A program made the position numbers and the translations under genes. Shown here in pieces: positions 1 to 7,280 of a stretch of DNA of 34,010 nucleotides (positions are counted from its first letter, which is position 1; every line of letters begins with the position of its first letter). Origin of the DNA: Collinsella sp. AM33-4BH (lineage in GTDB: Bacteria > Actinomycetota > Coriobacteriia > Coriobacteriales > Coriobacteriaceae); the NCBI RefSeq assembly GCF_003469205.1, contig NZ_QSIN01000010.1, positions 45,029 to 79,038 of the forward strand. The letters are read 5' to 3'. The notes under the pieces are model-generated. The model did no database searches. It was not told the origin of the DNA and worked only from the letters and a program-made list of their open reading frames with translations.

Positions 1-642
1 TTAGAGGCCCAAGATCTCCTTGACCTTGGCGATGATGGCCTCGTCGGTGGCGTTAGCAAAGAAGTACTCCTGGAAGTGCTCGCCGGCAAGTGCGCCCTTC
101 ACCAGGTCCTGGTCGATCTCGCCCAGGACGTCGACGAGCGGACGCATGGTCACAGCGCGCACGCCATCGAGGATCTTCTTGTTGCGCTGCTCGGGCTCAA
201 CGCGCTCGGCGGGGTAGCCGTTGCCCGAGCCAAAGCCAAAGAGCTTCTCGAAGGTGTACTCGAGGTTGAGCTCCTGGCCCCAACCGTTCTTGAGAGCGAA
301 GGGCATGGCGACGGCGTTGCCATCGTTGACCTGAGCAAAGGTGTAGGCGTCAAGCGGGTCGGCAACATGGCCGCACAGCACTCCGGGGAAGGAGTTGCAG
401 GCGAGCATGGCGCCCTCGCCGGTGCCGCAGCCAGTCACGACGTAGTCGGCGGCGCCGGAGTTCAGCAGCACGGCGGCAAGAATGCCGTTCTGCACGTAGG
501 TGAGGGGCTTGGAGTCGGCGTCGGCATACATGCCATAGTTAAAGACGGTGTGGCCCATGGGCTCAACAACCTTCTTAAGTGCGGCCTCGATCATTGGGTT
601 CTTAGAGTTCTGAGAGTTCTCGTTGATAAGTGCGATCTTCAT
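1..642 (-). CDS. dhuI: RpiB/LacAB-family sugar isomerase, DhuI-like
   Basis: A 213-residue RpiB/LacA/LacB-fold protein. The family signature lies in the first half: a 'VTGCGTGEGAMLACN' stretch (residues 68-82), corresponding to the glycine-rich phosphate/sugar loop. RpiB proteins are usually about 150 residues; this longer form with a C-terminal extension resembles streptococcal DhuI, which isomerises 4-deoxy-L-threo-5-hexosulose uronate (DHU) from unsaturated glucuronate or iduronate, replacing KduI. The next gene upstream in the operon is an SDR dehydrogenase of the KduD/DhuD type, 30 bp away on the same strand, which strongly favours this role over ribose-5-phosphate isomerase. The start is ATG with an AAAGG ribosome-binding site; TAA stop at the very edge of the window, so the operon may continue leftward. 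Family assignment is firm; the DHU substrate is inferred from context. Confidence 0.83.
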   Translation of the reverse strand: MKIALINENSQNSKNPMIEAALKKVVEPMGHTVFNYGMYADADSKPLTYVQNGILAAVLLNSGAADYVVTGCGTGEGAMLACNSFPGVLCGHVADPLDAYTFAQVNDGNAVAMPFALKNGWGQELNLEYTFEKLFGFGSGNGYPAERVEPEQRNKKILDGVRAVTMRPLVDVLGEIDQDLVKGALAGEHFQEYFFANATDEAIIAKVKEILGL

Positions 643-672
643 TTGAGTTAACCTTTCAGTTTTTCAGTTTTC

Positions 673-1482
673 TTACTGTGGCTGCTTGCCGATGTAGGCC
701 AGGATGCCGCCATCGACGTACAGAATGTGCCCGTTGACAAAGTTCGATGCGTCGGAAGCCAGGAACACAGCGGGACCCTTCAGGTCCTCGGGCGTGCCCC
801 AACGGGCCGCCGGCGTCTTGGCAATGATGAACTGGTCAAATGGGTGGCGGCTGCCGTCGGGCTGCGTCTCGCGCAGCGGTGCGGTTTGCGGCGTGGCGAT
901 ATAGCCGGGCCCAATGCCGTTGCACTGGATGTTGGCCTCGCCGAACTCGGAGCAGATGTTCTTGGTGAGCATCTTGAGTCCGCCCTTGGCGGCGGCATAG
1001 CCGGCGATGGTCTCGCGACCCAGTTCGCTCATCATCGAGCAGATATTGATGATCTTGCCGTGGCCCTTGGCGATCATGCCGGGCAGGCAGGCCTTGGACA
1101 CGATAAACGGTGCGTTGAGGTCGATATCGACGACGCGGCGGAAGTCCTCTGCACTCATGTCGAGCATCGGGGTGCGCTGGATGACGCCGGCGTTGTTGAC
1201 CAGGATGTCGGGCGTGGTGCCAAAATCTGCCTCGATCTTGGCTATGAGCTCGGCGACGACGGTCTCGTCGGTGACGTCGGCAACATAGCCGTGAGCATCA
1301 AAGCCCAGCTCACGGTAGTGCTTTTCGGCCTCGGCGACTTTGTCGGCGTGACGGGCGTTAAAGGCAATCTTGGCCCCGGCCTCACCGAGTGCCTCGGCAA
1401 TGGCCATGCCAATACCGTAGGTGGCACCGGTCACGAGCGCGACTTTGCCATCTAGGCGGAAGCTGTCCATAAGATCAGACAT
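673..1482 (-). CDS. kduD: SDR-family 2-deoxy/3-deoxy uronate dehydrogenase (KduD/DhuD-like)
   Basis: A 269-residue classical short-chain dehydrogenase. Visible motifs: cofactor loop TGATYGIG (residues 18-25), NNAG (96-99), and a catalytic set with serine near 149-152, Tyr162 and Lys166 in GYAAAKGG. The C-terminal PAVFLASDASNFVNG and YVDGG segments are typical of the KduD/gluconate 5-dehydrogenase branch. KduD/DhuD reduces 3-deoxy-D-glycero-2,5-hexodiulosonate to 2-keto-3-deoxygluconate (KDG), the substrate for the kdgK product encoded at 6203-7237. The open frame runs 102 codons further upstream, but the residues there look like translated intergenic DNA; ATG 1482 has a strong AGGAAGGA site and gives the normal family length. 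It lies upstream of and co-directional with dhuI (30-bp gap), and is divergent from the GntR regulator gene. Confidence 0.88.
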   Translation of the reverse strand: MSDLMDSFRLDGKVALVTGATYGIGMAIAEALGEAGAKIAFNARHADKVAEAEKHYRELGFDAHGYVADVTDETVVAELIAKIEADFGTTPDILVNNAGVIQRTPMLDMSAEDFRRVVDIDLNAPFIVSKACLPGMIAKGHGKIINICSMMSELGRETIAGYAAAKGGLKMLTKNICSEFGEANIQCNGIGPGYIATPQTAPLRETQPDGSRHPFDQFIIAKTPAARWGTPEDLKGPAVFLASDASNFVNGHILYVDGGILAYIGKQPQ

Positions 1483-1869
1483 AGCAATCCTTCCTAAAGA
1501 AACGTTCATCTTTATGAGTCCTACTTCTAATACAAGCTCAGTATAGGAGAAGCAGAGGAATTTACTCGCAGCTTTTCCTAGAATCAGGTGAACGTTCACT
1601 TTTAAAAGGCGAACGGTTGTGGCCGATTGTCGCGATGCCCGCCATTCGCTCTGTGCCTGTGCACTCTCCGCAATCATGTTGCGGTTGTAGGGCAGGTGCA
1701 AACACATCGCATCGTGTGCCGCGGTGGGCTTGCGCGCTTTGTGGCCATGCTTGCCATCTGCGGCTCGAAGGGGAGGCGACATGCTCATAACCTGTGCGGG
1801 GAGCGCCGCGGGATGCGATAGTATTACGTGGTGATATTCGACAAACCGTGAGCTTCATTCGAGGGCTTT
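1483..1869. promoter_or_regulatory. Divergent control region dhuD / gntR
   Basis: A 387-bp gene-free stretch between the divergent dehydrogenase and GntR-regulator genes. It holds a perfect 12-bp palindrome GTGAACGTTCAC at 1588-1599; its core AACGTTCA recurs at 1501-1508, 87 bp away and just ahead of the dehydrogenase start. Between the two lies a minus-strand TATACT (plus strand AGTATA, 1540-1545) that could be the -10 of the dhuD-dhuI operon; no good -35 is visible. Palindromes of this size are usual for GntR/FCD dimers, so these are candidate operators for the neighbouring regulator. Binding is inferred. Confidence 0.45.
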
Positions 1870-2562
1870 ATGGAACAACACCAGCATTATCAGAGCCTGC
1901 AAGATCAGGCATACAACGCACTGCGCTCCAAGATCATCTATGCCGAGCTCAAGCCCGGCACACGCCTTTCGGCGATTGGTCTGGAAAAGGAGACGGGGAT
2001 CGGACGCACGCCCATTCGCGAGTCCTTTGTGCGCCTGCGCGAGCAAGAGCTGGTGGAAACGCGTCCCAAGAGCGGCACCTACGTCTCTAAGATCAGCATG
2101 GAACACGCCGAGAATGCCTGTTTCTTGCGCGAGAAACTCGAAAGAAGCGTACTCATAAAATGCTGTTCGGCCGCTTCACCCGAGCAAAAGCATCGGCTCG
2201 AGCAGATTCTTGCCGAGTCCGAGTCGCTCGACCATAGCGAAACGCGTCGCTTTTTCGACCTGGATAACCTGTTCCATGAGACGTGTTTCGTGATTGCTGG
2301 CCGTCACATGTTGTGGGATTGGATGAAGAGCGTCAACACGCATTTTGAGCGATACAACTGGTTGCGTATGGTGTCGCAGGATCTGGATTGGGAGCCGATT
2401 CGTCGGCAGCATCGCCGGATTCTCGAGGCCATTAAGAGGGGCGATACCGACGCGGCGAGCTATCTGGCAGAGACGCACCTGCACCTGATGCCCGAGGAGC
2501 AGGGCCCGGTTATCGCCCTGCATCCCGACTATTTTGAGCTGTCCAAAGACTCGGCCATCTAA
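1870..2562 (+). CDS. GntR-family transcriptional regulator, FCD (FadR) subfamily
   Basis: A 230-residue regulator. The N-terminal winged helix (about residues 10-75) has the GntR pattern: a 'LRSKIIYAELKPGTRLS' first helix-turn, 'GIGRTPIRESFVRL' recognition helix, and wing 'ETRPKSGTYVSKI'. The C-terminal half is an all-helical FCD ligand domain; FHE in DLDNLFHETC, HRRILEAI and the THLH segment provide histidines typical of its metal-binding pocket. FCD regulators commonly sense sugar acids (UxuR, ExuR, KdgR types). Position divergent to dhuD-dhuI suggests it represses that operon and responds to a uronate intermediate; this is inference. ATG 1870 is preceded by GAGGG. A good intrinsic terminator follows. 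Confidence 0.88.
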   Translation: MEQHQHYQSLQDQAYNALRSKIIYAELKPGTRLSAIGLEKETGIGRTPIRESFVRLREQELVETRPKSGTYVSKISMEHAENACFLREKLERSVLIKCCSAASPEQKHRLEQILAESESLDHSETRRFFDLDNLFHETCFVIAGRHMLWDWMKSVNTHFERYNWLRMVSQDLDWEPIRRQHRRILEAIKRGDTDAASYLAETHLHLMPEEQGPVIALHPDYFELSKDSAI

Positions 2563-2622
2563 TCGTTTCCCCCATAAGTCGCGATGAAATAGGGGTTGTT
2601 GTGCTGCCCAGGTGGTGCAGAC

Positions 2623-2656
2623 GCCCCCAGTTCACTCACGAGCTCGGGGCCTTTTT
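2623..2656 (+). terminator. Intrinsic terminator after the GntR gene
   Basis: An 11-bp stem, left arm GCCCCCAGTTC (2623-2633) and right arm GAGCTCGGGGC (2640-2650), with one mismatch and one wobble, a six-base loop, then CTTTTT. Confidence 0.75.
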
Positions 2657-2752
2657 CGTCCGGATTGTTGACGTATTGCCGAACGAAAATAGTTTGCGTT
2701 TGGTAATAAGCGTACGAAAGCGCAGTTTCCATTCTCATTTCGGACGCAAATC

Positions 2753-2775
2753 AAGACGAAAACCGTTTTCGTCTT
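2753..2775. promoter_or_regulatory. Palindromic operator candidate 1, upstream of AlbA_2 gene
   Basis: A perfect palindrome with 11-bp arms around a single central C. Its core is ACGAAAAC-N-GTTTTCGT, the same as the second copy at 2788-2804; centres are 32 bp apart, about three helical turns. A degenerate third copy (ACGAAAAT-A-GTTTGCGT) lies at 2683-2699. Confidence 0.65.
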
Positions 2776-2787
2776 CTATTAATCTGT

Positions 2788-2812
2788 ACGAAAACGGTTT
2801 TCGTCTTATAAT
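2788..2812 (+). promoter_or_regulatory. Operator candidate 2 overlapping the promoter of the AlbA_2 gene
   Basis: A 17-bp palindrome ACGAAAAC-G-GTTTTCGT (2788-2804) sits directly upstream of a consensus -10 TATAAT (2807-2812), where the -35/-10 spacer would be. A bound dimer here would block RNA polymerase. The predicted transcript starts near 2820, 30 bp before the chosen ATG. No consensus -35 is visible. Confidence 0.6.
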
Positions 2813-2849
2813 ACGGTCATGAATGGTACGAAACGAAGAGGCTGGGCGT

Positions 2850-4103
2850 ATGGTTGTTAGAGAGAGCCCTACAGTCGAATACAAGGAAAGCGTTACGCCG
2901 ACGTTTCTTAAAACGGTTAGCGCTTATGCAAACTACGGGACGGGCAAGATTGAGTTTGGCGTTGATGACGAGGGCGTGGCTGTCGGCCTTGCAGATCCGG
3001 TCGCAGAGTGTCTCCGCATTGAGAACATGATTAATGACAGCTTGGATCCCGCTCCCCGTTACACGCTCGAGCCCGATGAGAAACACGGGACCGTAATCCT
3101 TACGGTTTATGAGGGACAGGACAAACCCTATCGAAGCAAGGGAAAGGCCTACAGGCGAAACGATTCGGCAACGGTGGAGGTCGACCGGTTTGAGTATGGC
3201 AGGTTGACGCTCGAAGGCAGCAACGTAACGTTCGACGCGCTCGCGTCGACTTGCCAGGACTTGAGTTTTTGCACGCTCGAACAAAAGTGTGTCGAACATC
3301 TCGGCATATCTGAGCTAACGTCGGATATTATGCGCACGCTTCGCTTGCTCGGCAAGGTCGGCTATACCAACGCTGCGGCGATTTTGGCGGATAAGAATGA
3401 TTTTCCTGGCATCGACTGCGTCCGTTTTGGTGATACCGAGGATGTGATCTTGGATCGTGAGTCGGCGACAAATGTATCCGCCATTGAACAGGTGGACAGG
3501 GCGGTGGCTATGTTTGCACGCTACTACCGTTATGAACGTATCGAAGGGATGGAACGCGTCCAAACTGATCGAATTCCTCTCGAGGCGTTTCGCGAAGCCG
3601 TTGCAAACGCTTTGGTGCATCGGACGTGGGACGTTCGAGCGAATGTTCAAATTGCCCTGTACGACGATCGCGTCGTTGTCACTTCGCCCGGATCGCTGCC
3701 CGCCGGTTTGACGACGGAACAATACCTGTATGGGCAGATATCCGTGCTCAGAAACCCAATTGTCGCCGAGGTCTTTTTAAAGCTGGATTACATCGAGAAA
3801 TTTGGCACGGGAATCGCGCGAATCAGGCGTGCGTATCGAGATTCTTTAAGCCGACCGGTATTTGATGTTCGCGGCGGCATGGTGACCGTCACATTGCCCG
3901 TTATCGATGCCTTTGAGGGGTCTGAGGAAGAGGCCCAGGTTCTCAAGGCTTTGTCGGTCGGACGAATAATGTCGCGGGGCGAGATTGAGCAGCAGACGGG
4001 GTTGAGCCGCGCGCGTGCGTTGACGGCGCTTGAATCACTGATTGGGCGGAAAGCGGTTGTAAAGCGGGGGACTGGGCGTTCCACGAAATACGAGCGCGCA
4101 TAG
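2850..4103 (+). CDS. AlbA_2 (Schlafen-type) domain ATP-binding regulator with C-terminal winged helix
   Basis: A 417-residue COG2865-type protein in three parts. The N-terminal AlbA_2/Schlafen-like domain (about residues 1-110) starts with the characteristic ES-x-x-VEYKES motif and has GKIEFGVDDEGVAVGL. The middle to C-terminal part carries a GHKL-like HATPase_c_4 region: PLEAFREAVANALVHR, then SPGSLPAGLT and LDYIEKFGTGIARI. The last 50 residues form a helix-turn-helix (RGEIEQQTGLSRARALTALE). Such proteins are annotated as putative transcriptional regulators or RecG-like helicases, with little experimental work. ATG 2850 has GAAGAGG 8 bases upstream; ATG 2823 is possible but has no ribosome-binding site and would be nearly leaderless. 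Two palindromes in its promoter suggest autoregulation. It is monocistronic, flanked by terminators. Confidence 0.82.
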   Translation: MVVRESPTVEYKESVTPTFLKTVSAYANYGTGKIEFGVDDEGVAVGLADPVAECLRIENMINDSLDPAPRYTLEPDEKHGTVILTVYEGQDKPYRSKGKAYRRNDSATVEVDRFEYGRLTLEGSNVTFDALASTCQDLSFCTLEQKCVEHLGISELTSDIMRTLRLLGKVGYTNAAAILADKNDFPGIDCVRFGDTEDVILDRESATNVSAIEQVDRAVAMFARYYRYERIEGMERVQTDRIPLEAFREAVANALVHRTWDVRANVQIALYDDRVVVTSPGSLPAGLTTEQYLYGQISVLRNPIVAEVFLKLDYIEKFGTGIARIRRAYRDSLSRPVFDVRGGMVTVTLPVIDAFEGSEEEAQVLKALSVGRIMSRGEIEQQTGLSRARALTALESLIGRKAVVKRGTGRSTKYERA

Positions 4104-4126
4104 GCCAAAAGAACCATATTGCAAGA

Positions 4127-4164
4127 CAGGCCCCAAGCCTTTGCCCGCTTGGGGCCTGTTGTAT
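4127..4164 (+). terminator. Intrinsic terminator after the AlbA_2 gene
   Basis: A perfect 12-bp stem CAGGCCCCAAGC / GCTTGGGGCCTG (4127-4138, 4147-4158) with an 8-base loop and a short T-rich tail. It may also stop the convergent YczE-like gene. Confidence 0.65.
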
Positions 4165-4192
4165 GTTGGCTGGCAGCGGTAGATTTATAGCA

Positions 4193-4225
4193 AGATATAG
4201 CAACGTTAGTGAGATATAGCAACGT
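4193..4225. repeat. Short tandem direct repeat
   Basis: AGATATAGCAACGT occurs at 4193-4206 and again at 4212-4225 (19-bp period), between the convergent ends of the AlbA_2 and YczE-like genes. A partial third unit (ATTTATAGCA) precedes it. Function unknown. Confidence 0.5.
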
Positions 4226-4259
4226 ATAGCGCTGTTCGCGGGTTCTTACGGTGGTGCTA

Positions 4260-4937
4260 TTATCCGAATGCCGCGCGGATAAAGTGCTGGGCGAAGAGCT
4301 TGTTGGCGACGTTGATGACGTGGCCCAAGAACAGCGCCGAGATGGCTGTGGTCACGCCAAAGCCGCCTAGGTTGTGCATGAGCGCGAGCGACAGAATGAG
4401 GGACACGGCGACATGTGAGCAGTCGAACACGACTTTTACGTCGCCAAAGCGGCGTTTAAGCTTTTCGGCAATGACCTGCACCAAGCCGTCGGGCGCGTTG
4501 GGGACAACGCCCATGTTGACGACGAGACTTACGCCAAATGCGGTGACAGCGAGGGAGAGCAGCATGGTCGCAACCTGTGCGGGGAGTGCCGTGGGATGCA
4601 GTGGGTTGACCGCCATGAAGAAATCGGTGAAGCCGCCGATGAGCGTCGAGAAGCACAGCTCGAGCAAAATGCGCGGCTGGAACTCGCGTCGCAAGATGGC
4701 CAATTGCGCCAGGATGTAGGCGACATAGGTAGCAGTGATCCAAAAGCCGAGTGTCTTGCCGGTGAGCATGGATAGGGTTGTGGCAAAGCACGTGAGCGCA
4801 GCGACTCCCAAGCCGGATGCCGTCTGGAGACTCATGCCGAGTGCCAAGATGGCAACGCCGGCAAGATACATGAGCATCCTGATGACTGTGTGGAACCAAT
4901 CTATATTCTCGCCATTCATTACGATGAGCGGCCGCAT
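4260..4937 (-). CDS. YczE/YitT-like integral membrane protein
   Basis: A 225-residue polytopic membrane protein of the COG2364 (YczE-like) type. Hydrophobic segments are visible at about residues 18-38 (MLMYLAGVAILALGMSL), 45-65, 70-85, 105-125, 135-155 and 175-200. The stretch GLGVAALTCF followed by GKTLGFWI and, later, NMGVVPNAPDGLVQ with GDVKVVFD fits the internally duplicated YczE family. Substrate and function are unknown; family members are sometimes called permease-like or regulatory membrane proteins. ATG 4937 is chosen because of AAAGGAAGG just upstream; the open frame extends 25 codons further into a structured leader. Transcribed toward the AlbA_2 gene and downstream of kdgA, but separated from it by strong hairpins, so probably an independent unit. 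Confidence 0.75.
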   Translation of the reverse strand: MRPLIVMNGENIDWFHTVIRMLMYLAGVAILALGMSLQTASGLGVAALTCFATTLSMLTGKTLGFWITATYVAYILAQLAILRREFQPRILLELCFSTLIGGFTDFFMAVNPLHPTALPAQVATMLLSLAVTAFGVSLVVNMGVVPNAPDGLVQVIAEKLKRRFGDVKVVFDCSHVAVSLILSLALMHNLGGFGVTTAISALFLGHVINVANKLFAQHFIRAAFG

Positions 4938-4977
4938 GTCGTGACCTTCCTTTCGGAATTTGGGAGATGCAGTAAAG

Positions 4978-5041
4978 GCTGCGGCGCCGCTTGGGGGAAA
5001 GATCGGAAGCAAGGATCCATTCCTCCAGACGGCGCCGCAGC
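4978..5041 (-). promoter_or_regulatory. Long-loop hairpin in the leader of the YczE-like gene
   Basis: Perfect 12-bp arms GCTGCGGCGCCG (4978-4989) and CGGCGCCGCAGC (5030-5041) enclose 40 bases, 41 bp upstream of the ATG on the minus strand. The loop is purine/pyrimidine-biased with a GGATCC core. It could be a structured 5' leader; I could not match it to a known riboswitch. Confidence 0.4.
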
Positions 5042-5108
5042 TGTTTGGGTGACATGGCTTTTGTCGAAGTGGCTTAGTTGAGTGCGCCTGCCAGCCGCAT
5101 AAACAAAG

Positions 5109-5201
5109 CGGCTCGGGTGCGTGTCGCTTCCGTCACGTTCTATCAGCATACAAGACGGTTTCGGTTCTTGTCCGTGACGGAAACGGCGCGCACCCGAGCC
5201 G
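5109..5201. terminator. Large hairpin between kdgA and the YczE-like gene
   Basis: Two 29-nt arms (5109-5137, 5173-5201) pair at 26 of 29 positions; on the plus strand two of the other three are G-U wobbles. The 35-base loop has its own 6-bp stem ACAAGA/TCTTGT. On the minus strand it lies 100-200 bp after the kdgA stop and is followed by CTTTGTTT, so it may end the kdgA transcript; on the plus strand it is followed by TTTT. Confidence 0.5.
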
Positions 5202-5208
5202 TTTTAAA

Positions 5209-5232
5209 GGGGCGCGGCCTCGGTCGCGCCCC
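5209..5232 (-). terminator. GC-rich hairpin downstream of kdgA
   Basis: An 8-bp stem GGGGCGCG / CGCGCCCC with an 8-base loop, followed on the minus strand by TTTAAAA. Probably the first terminator for kdgA, with the larger hairpin behind it. The T-tract is short. Confidence 0.5.
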
Positions 5233-5305
5233 CACGATAGAGAGCGAGTCAAGCGGGGAAGTCAAGCAGAAAATCCACCATTTCACCCCGTCTCAGGCGG
5301 CAGGG

Positions 5306-5947
5306 TTAGCCGCGGACCTTCTTGACGACGTCCATGGCCTCGCGGGCGATCTGCTCGACCTTGGAGAAGTCGCCGTCGGCGAACAGGGCCGGCTTGACCA
5401 TCCAGGTGCCACCGCAGGCGATGATGGCGCTGGAGCTCAGGTACTCCTCGACGTTGGCGGTGCTCACGCCGCCGGTGGGCATAAAGCGATGGCCGACAAA
5501 CGGAGCGGCGAGGGCCTTGATGGTGTTCAGGCCGCCATACTGGGCCGCGGGGAAGAACTTGGTGACCTTGAGGCCGAGGTTCTCGGCGGCGGTGACCTCG
5601 GAGGGGGTCACGGTGCCGGGGAGGACGGGCAGGTCGATGTCGATGCAGTGCTTCACGACGTCCTCGTTGTAACCCGGGGAGACGATGAACTTGGCGCCGG
5701 CGGCGCGGGCCTGCTCAACCTGCTCGACGGTCAGGACGGTGCCGGCGCCAACGCACATCTCGGGCTCGGCGGCGGCCATAGCGGTGATGCACTCGGCGGC
5801 GCAGGCGGTGCGGAAGGTGACCTCGGCGGACTTCATACCAGCTGCCATAAGGGCGTGAGCGAGCGGAGCGGCGTCCTCGACCTTGTCGAGCACGACGACC
5901 GGCACGATGCCCAGGGATTCAAGCGTGGTGTAGAACTGATCGAACAT
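5306..5947 (-). CDS. kdgA: 2-keto-3-deoxy-6-phosphogluconate (KDPG) aldolase
   Basis: A 213-residue class I aldolase of the Eda/KDPG-KHG family, normal full length. The conserved acid is in SAEVTFRT (Glu42) and the Schiff-base lysine is Lys130 in KVTKFFPA, matching E. coli Eda Glu45 and Lys133. Other family motifs: GAGTVL (67-72), VSPGYN (89-94), PGTVTPSE (110-117) and FMPTGGV. It cleaves KDPG to pyruvate and glyceraldehyde-3-phosphate in the cytoplasm, the last step after KDG kinase, which is encoded immediately upstream on the same strand (255-bp gap). ATG 5947 with GAAAGGA is chosen; a 36-codon upstream extension is open but non-conserved in appearance. The wide gap with an inverted repeat suggests its own promoter or mRNA processing. 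Confidence 0.93.
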   Translation of the reverse strand: MFDQFYTTLESLGIVPVVVLDKVEDAAPLAHALMAAGMKSAEVTFRTACAAECITAMAAAEPEMCVGAGTVLTVEQVEQARAAGAKFIVSPGYNEDVVKHCIDIDLPVLPGTVTPSEVTAAENLGLKVTKFFPAAQYGGLNTIKALAAPFVGHRFMPTGGVSTANVEEYLSSSAIIACGGTWMVKPALFADGDFSKVEQIAREAMDVVKKVRG

Positions 5948-6007
5948 GGTGTTCCTTTCGATGTGAGGCGCGCACGGGCGCGTGATTGCCAAAGAAGATT
6001 GGCCATG

Positions 6008-6069
6008 AGCCGGTTCCGGATTGGTTATCGGAGGCACTGCTTGGGGTTCAAGCAATTTCGGAACCGGCT
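6008..6069. repeat. Inverted repeat in the kdgA leader
   Basis: Perfect 11-bp arms AGCCGGTTCCG (6008-6018) and CGGAACCGGCT (6059-6069) around 40 bases that contain a smaller GCTTG/CAAGC stem. It lies 61 bp upstream of the kdgA start, without a T-tract. Candidate regulatory hairpin or operator in the kdgK-kdgA gap. Confidence 0.45.
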
Positions 6070-6202
6070 ACGAGGCCAGTCGTGAAGGAATGCCAGACAA
6101 AACCGGAATGGGACTAAGTGGTTCTACCTGGCCGGAGGAATCGGGGAGCGGGCTGCAGAGGTATGGGTATGGAAAGCTGCAGTCCGCGGAATGGGGAACG
6201 AA

Positions 6203-7237
6203 TTAACGGGCGACGCGGGTGCCACCGTCGGCGGCGTTGGCCACAGCGGCGATCTCGTCGGCGGTCACCAGATTGGAATCGCCCTTGATGGTGAGCTTGA
6301 GGATCGAGGCCGCGATGGCGTAGTTGACGGCGTCCTGCGGGTCAAAGTCGTTGATGAGGGCATGGACGAGGCCGGCGTTGAAAGCGTCGCCGGCGGCAAC
6401 GCCCTCGAGCACATGCACGTCGTGAGCAGGGGAGAACCAGTGCTCGCCGCTCTCGGCGTCAAAGAGCATGCCCATCCAGATGGAGCGCTCGACGCAGGAG
6501 ATGTTGCGGACGACCGAGGCGACCTTCTTGCAACCGTACTCGGCGCAGATCTGACGGGCCATCTCGACGTAGGTGTCGCGCTCCTCGATTCCGTGGGCAA
6601 GGGAGCCGGAGACGCAGGTCATACCAAGGCCGGCGGGTGCGTCCTCGTCGTTGGCGATGCAGATGTCGACGAGTGGCAGGAGCTCCTTCATGGTTGCCTG
6701 CGACTTCTCGGGCGACCACATCTTGCCGCGATAGTTCACGTCGCACACGGTGGTGATGCCCTTGGCGCGGCAAGCGGTGAGGGCATCCTTGCAGGCAGCG
6801 GCCATCTCGTCGGACACGGCGGGAGTCACGCCAGAGAAGTAGAAGACATCGACGCCCTTGAGGATTTCGTCCCAATCAAAGACGTCGCGCTTGGCCATGT
6901 TGATGGCGGAATACTTGCGGTCGTAGACGCAGCCGTTGCCGCGCTGCGAGGCGCCAACCTCAAACACATAGGAGCCAAGACGGTCGCCCTGGCGCACGAC
7001 GCGCGTGGTGTCGACGCCGTAAGCCTTCAGCGAGCGAAGGGCGCACTCGCCCAGGCGGTTGGCCGGAACAACGGAGACGTAAGCGGCCTTGTCGCCCTGA
7101 TAGGCCAGGGAAAGCGCGGTGTTGGCCTCGGCGCCGCCGTAGCGAACGTCAAACTCGGTGGCCTGTTCAATGCGCAAGTGATCTTTGGGCGAGAGCCTCA
7201 TCATGATCTCGCCGAAGGTAAGAACCGTTTTACCCAT
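6203..7237 (-). CDS. kdgK: 2-keto-3-deoxygluconate (KDG) kinase, PfkB family
   Basis: A 344-residue ribokinase/PfkB-family sugar kinase. N-terminal signature: FGEIMMRLSP (8-17) and the substrate-binding glycine motif RYGGAEANTALSLA. C-terminal signature 2: GVAAGDAFNAGLVHAL with the catalytic base Asp284. The internal CDVNYRGKMW and CIANDEDA (N-x-x-E-like) segments are typical of the KdgK branch. It phosphorylates KDG at O6 with ATP, feeding KDPG aldolase, the next gene on the same strand. The start at ATG 7237 has AAGGAG upstream and begins with the normal MGKTVLTFGE. Divergent from a LacI-family gene with tandem operators between them, so probably repressed by that regulator in the absence of the uronate pathway intermediate. 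The KDG specificity comes from gene context. Confidence 0.9.
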   Translation of the reverse strand: MGKTVLTFGEIMMRLSPKDHLRIEQATEFDVRYGGAEANTALSLAYQGDKAAYVSVVPANRLGECALRSLKAYGVDTTRVVRQGDRLGSYVFEVGASQRGNGCVYDRKYSAINMAKRDVFDWDEILKGVDVFYFSGVTPAVSDEMAAACKDALTACRAKGITTVCDVNYRGKMWSPEKSQATMKELLPLVDICIANDEDAPAGLGMTCVSGSLAHGIEERDTYVEMARQICAEYGCKKVASVVRNISCVERSIWMGMLFDAESGEHWFSPAHDVHVLEGVAAGDAFNAGLVHALINDFDPQDAVNYAIAASILKLTIKGDSNLVTADEIAAVANAADGGTRVAR

Positions 7238-7280
7238 GGTCGCGCAGCTCCTTCTTGCTCGTGCGTACACCTTTGATATG

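Noticed and set aside
1483..1788. Upstream extension of the SDR dehydrogenase by 102 residues
   Set aside because: The added residues lack family similarity and would cover the divergent promoter and palindromes; ATG 1482 has a strong ribosome-binding site.
4978..5041. A known riboswitch upstream of the YczE-like gene
   Set aside because: A hairpin is clear, but I could not match conserved cores of any riboswitch class by eye, so it is reported only as structure.
6191..7276. A 361-codon open frame antisense to kdgK
   Set aside because: The same GC-bias shadow; kdgK has both PfkB signatures and a good ribosome-binding site.
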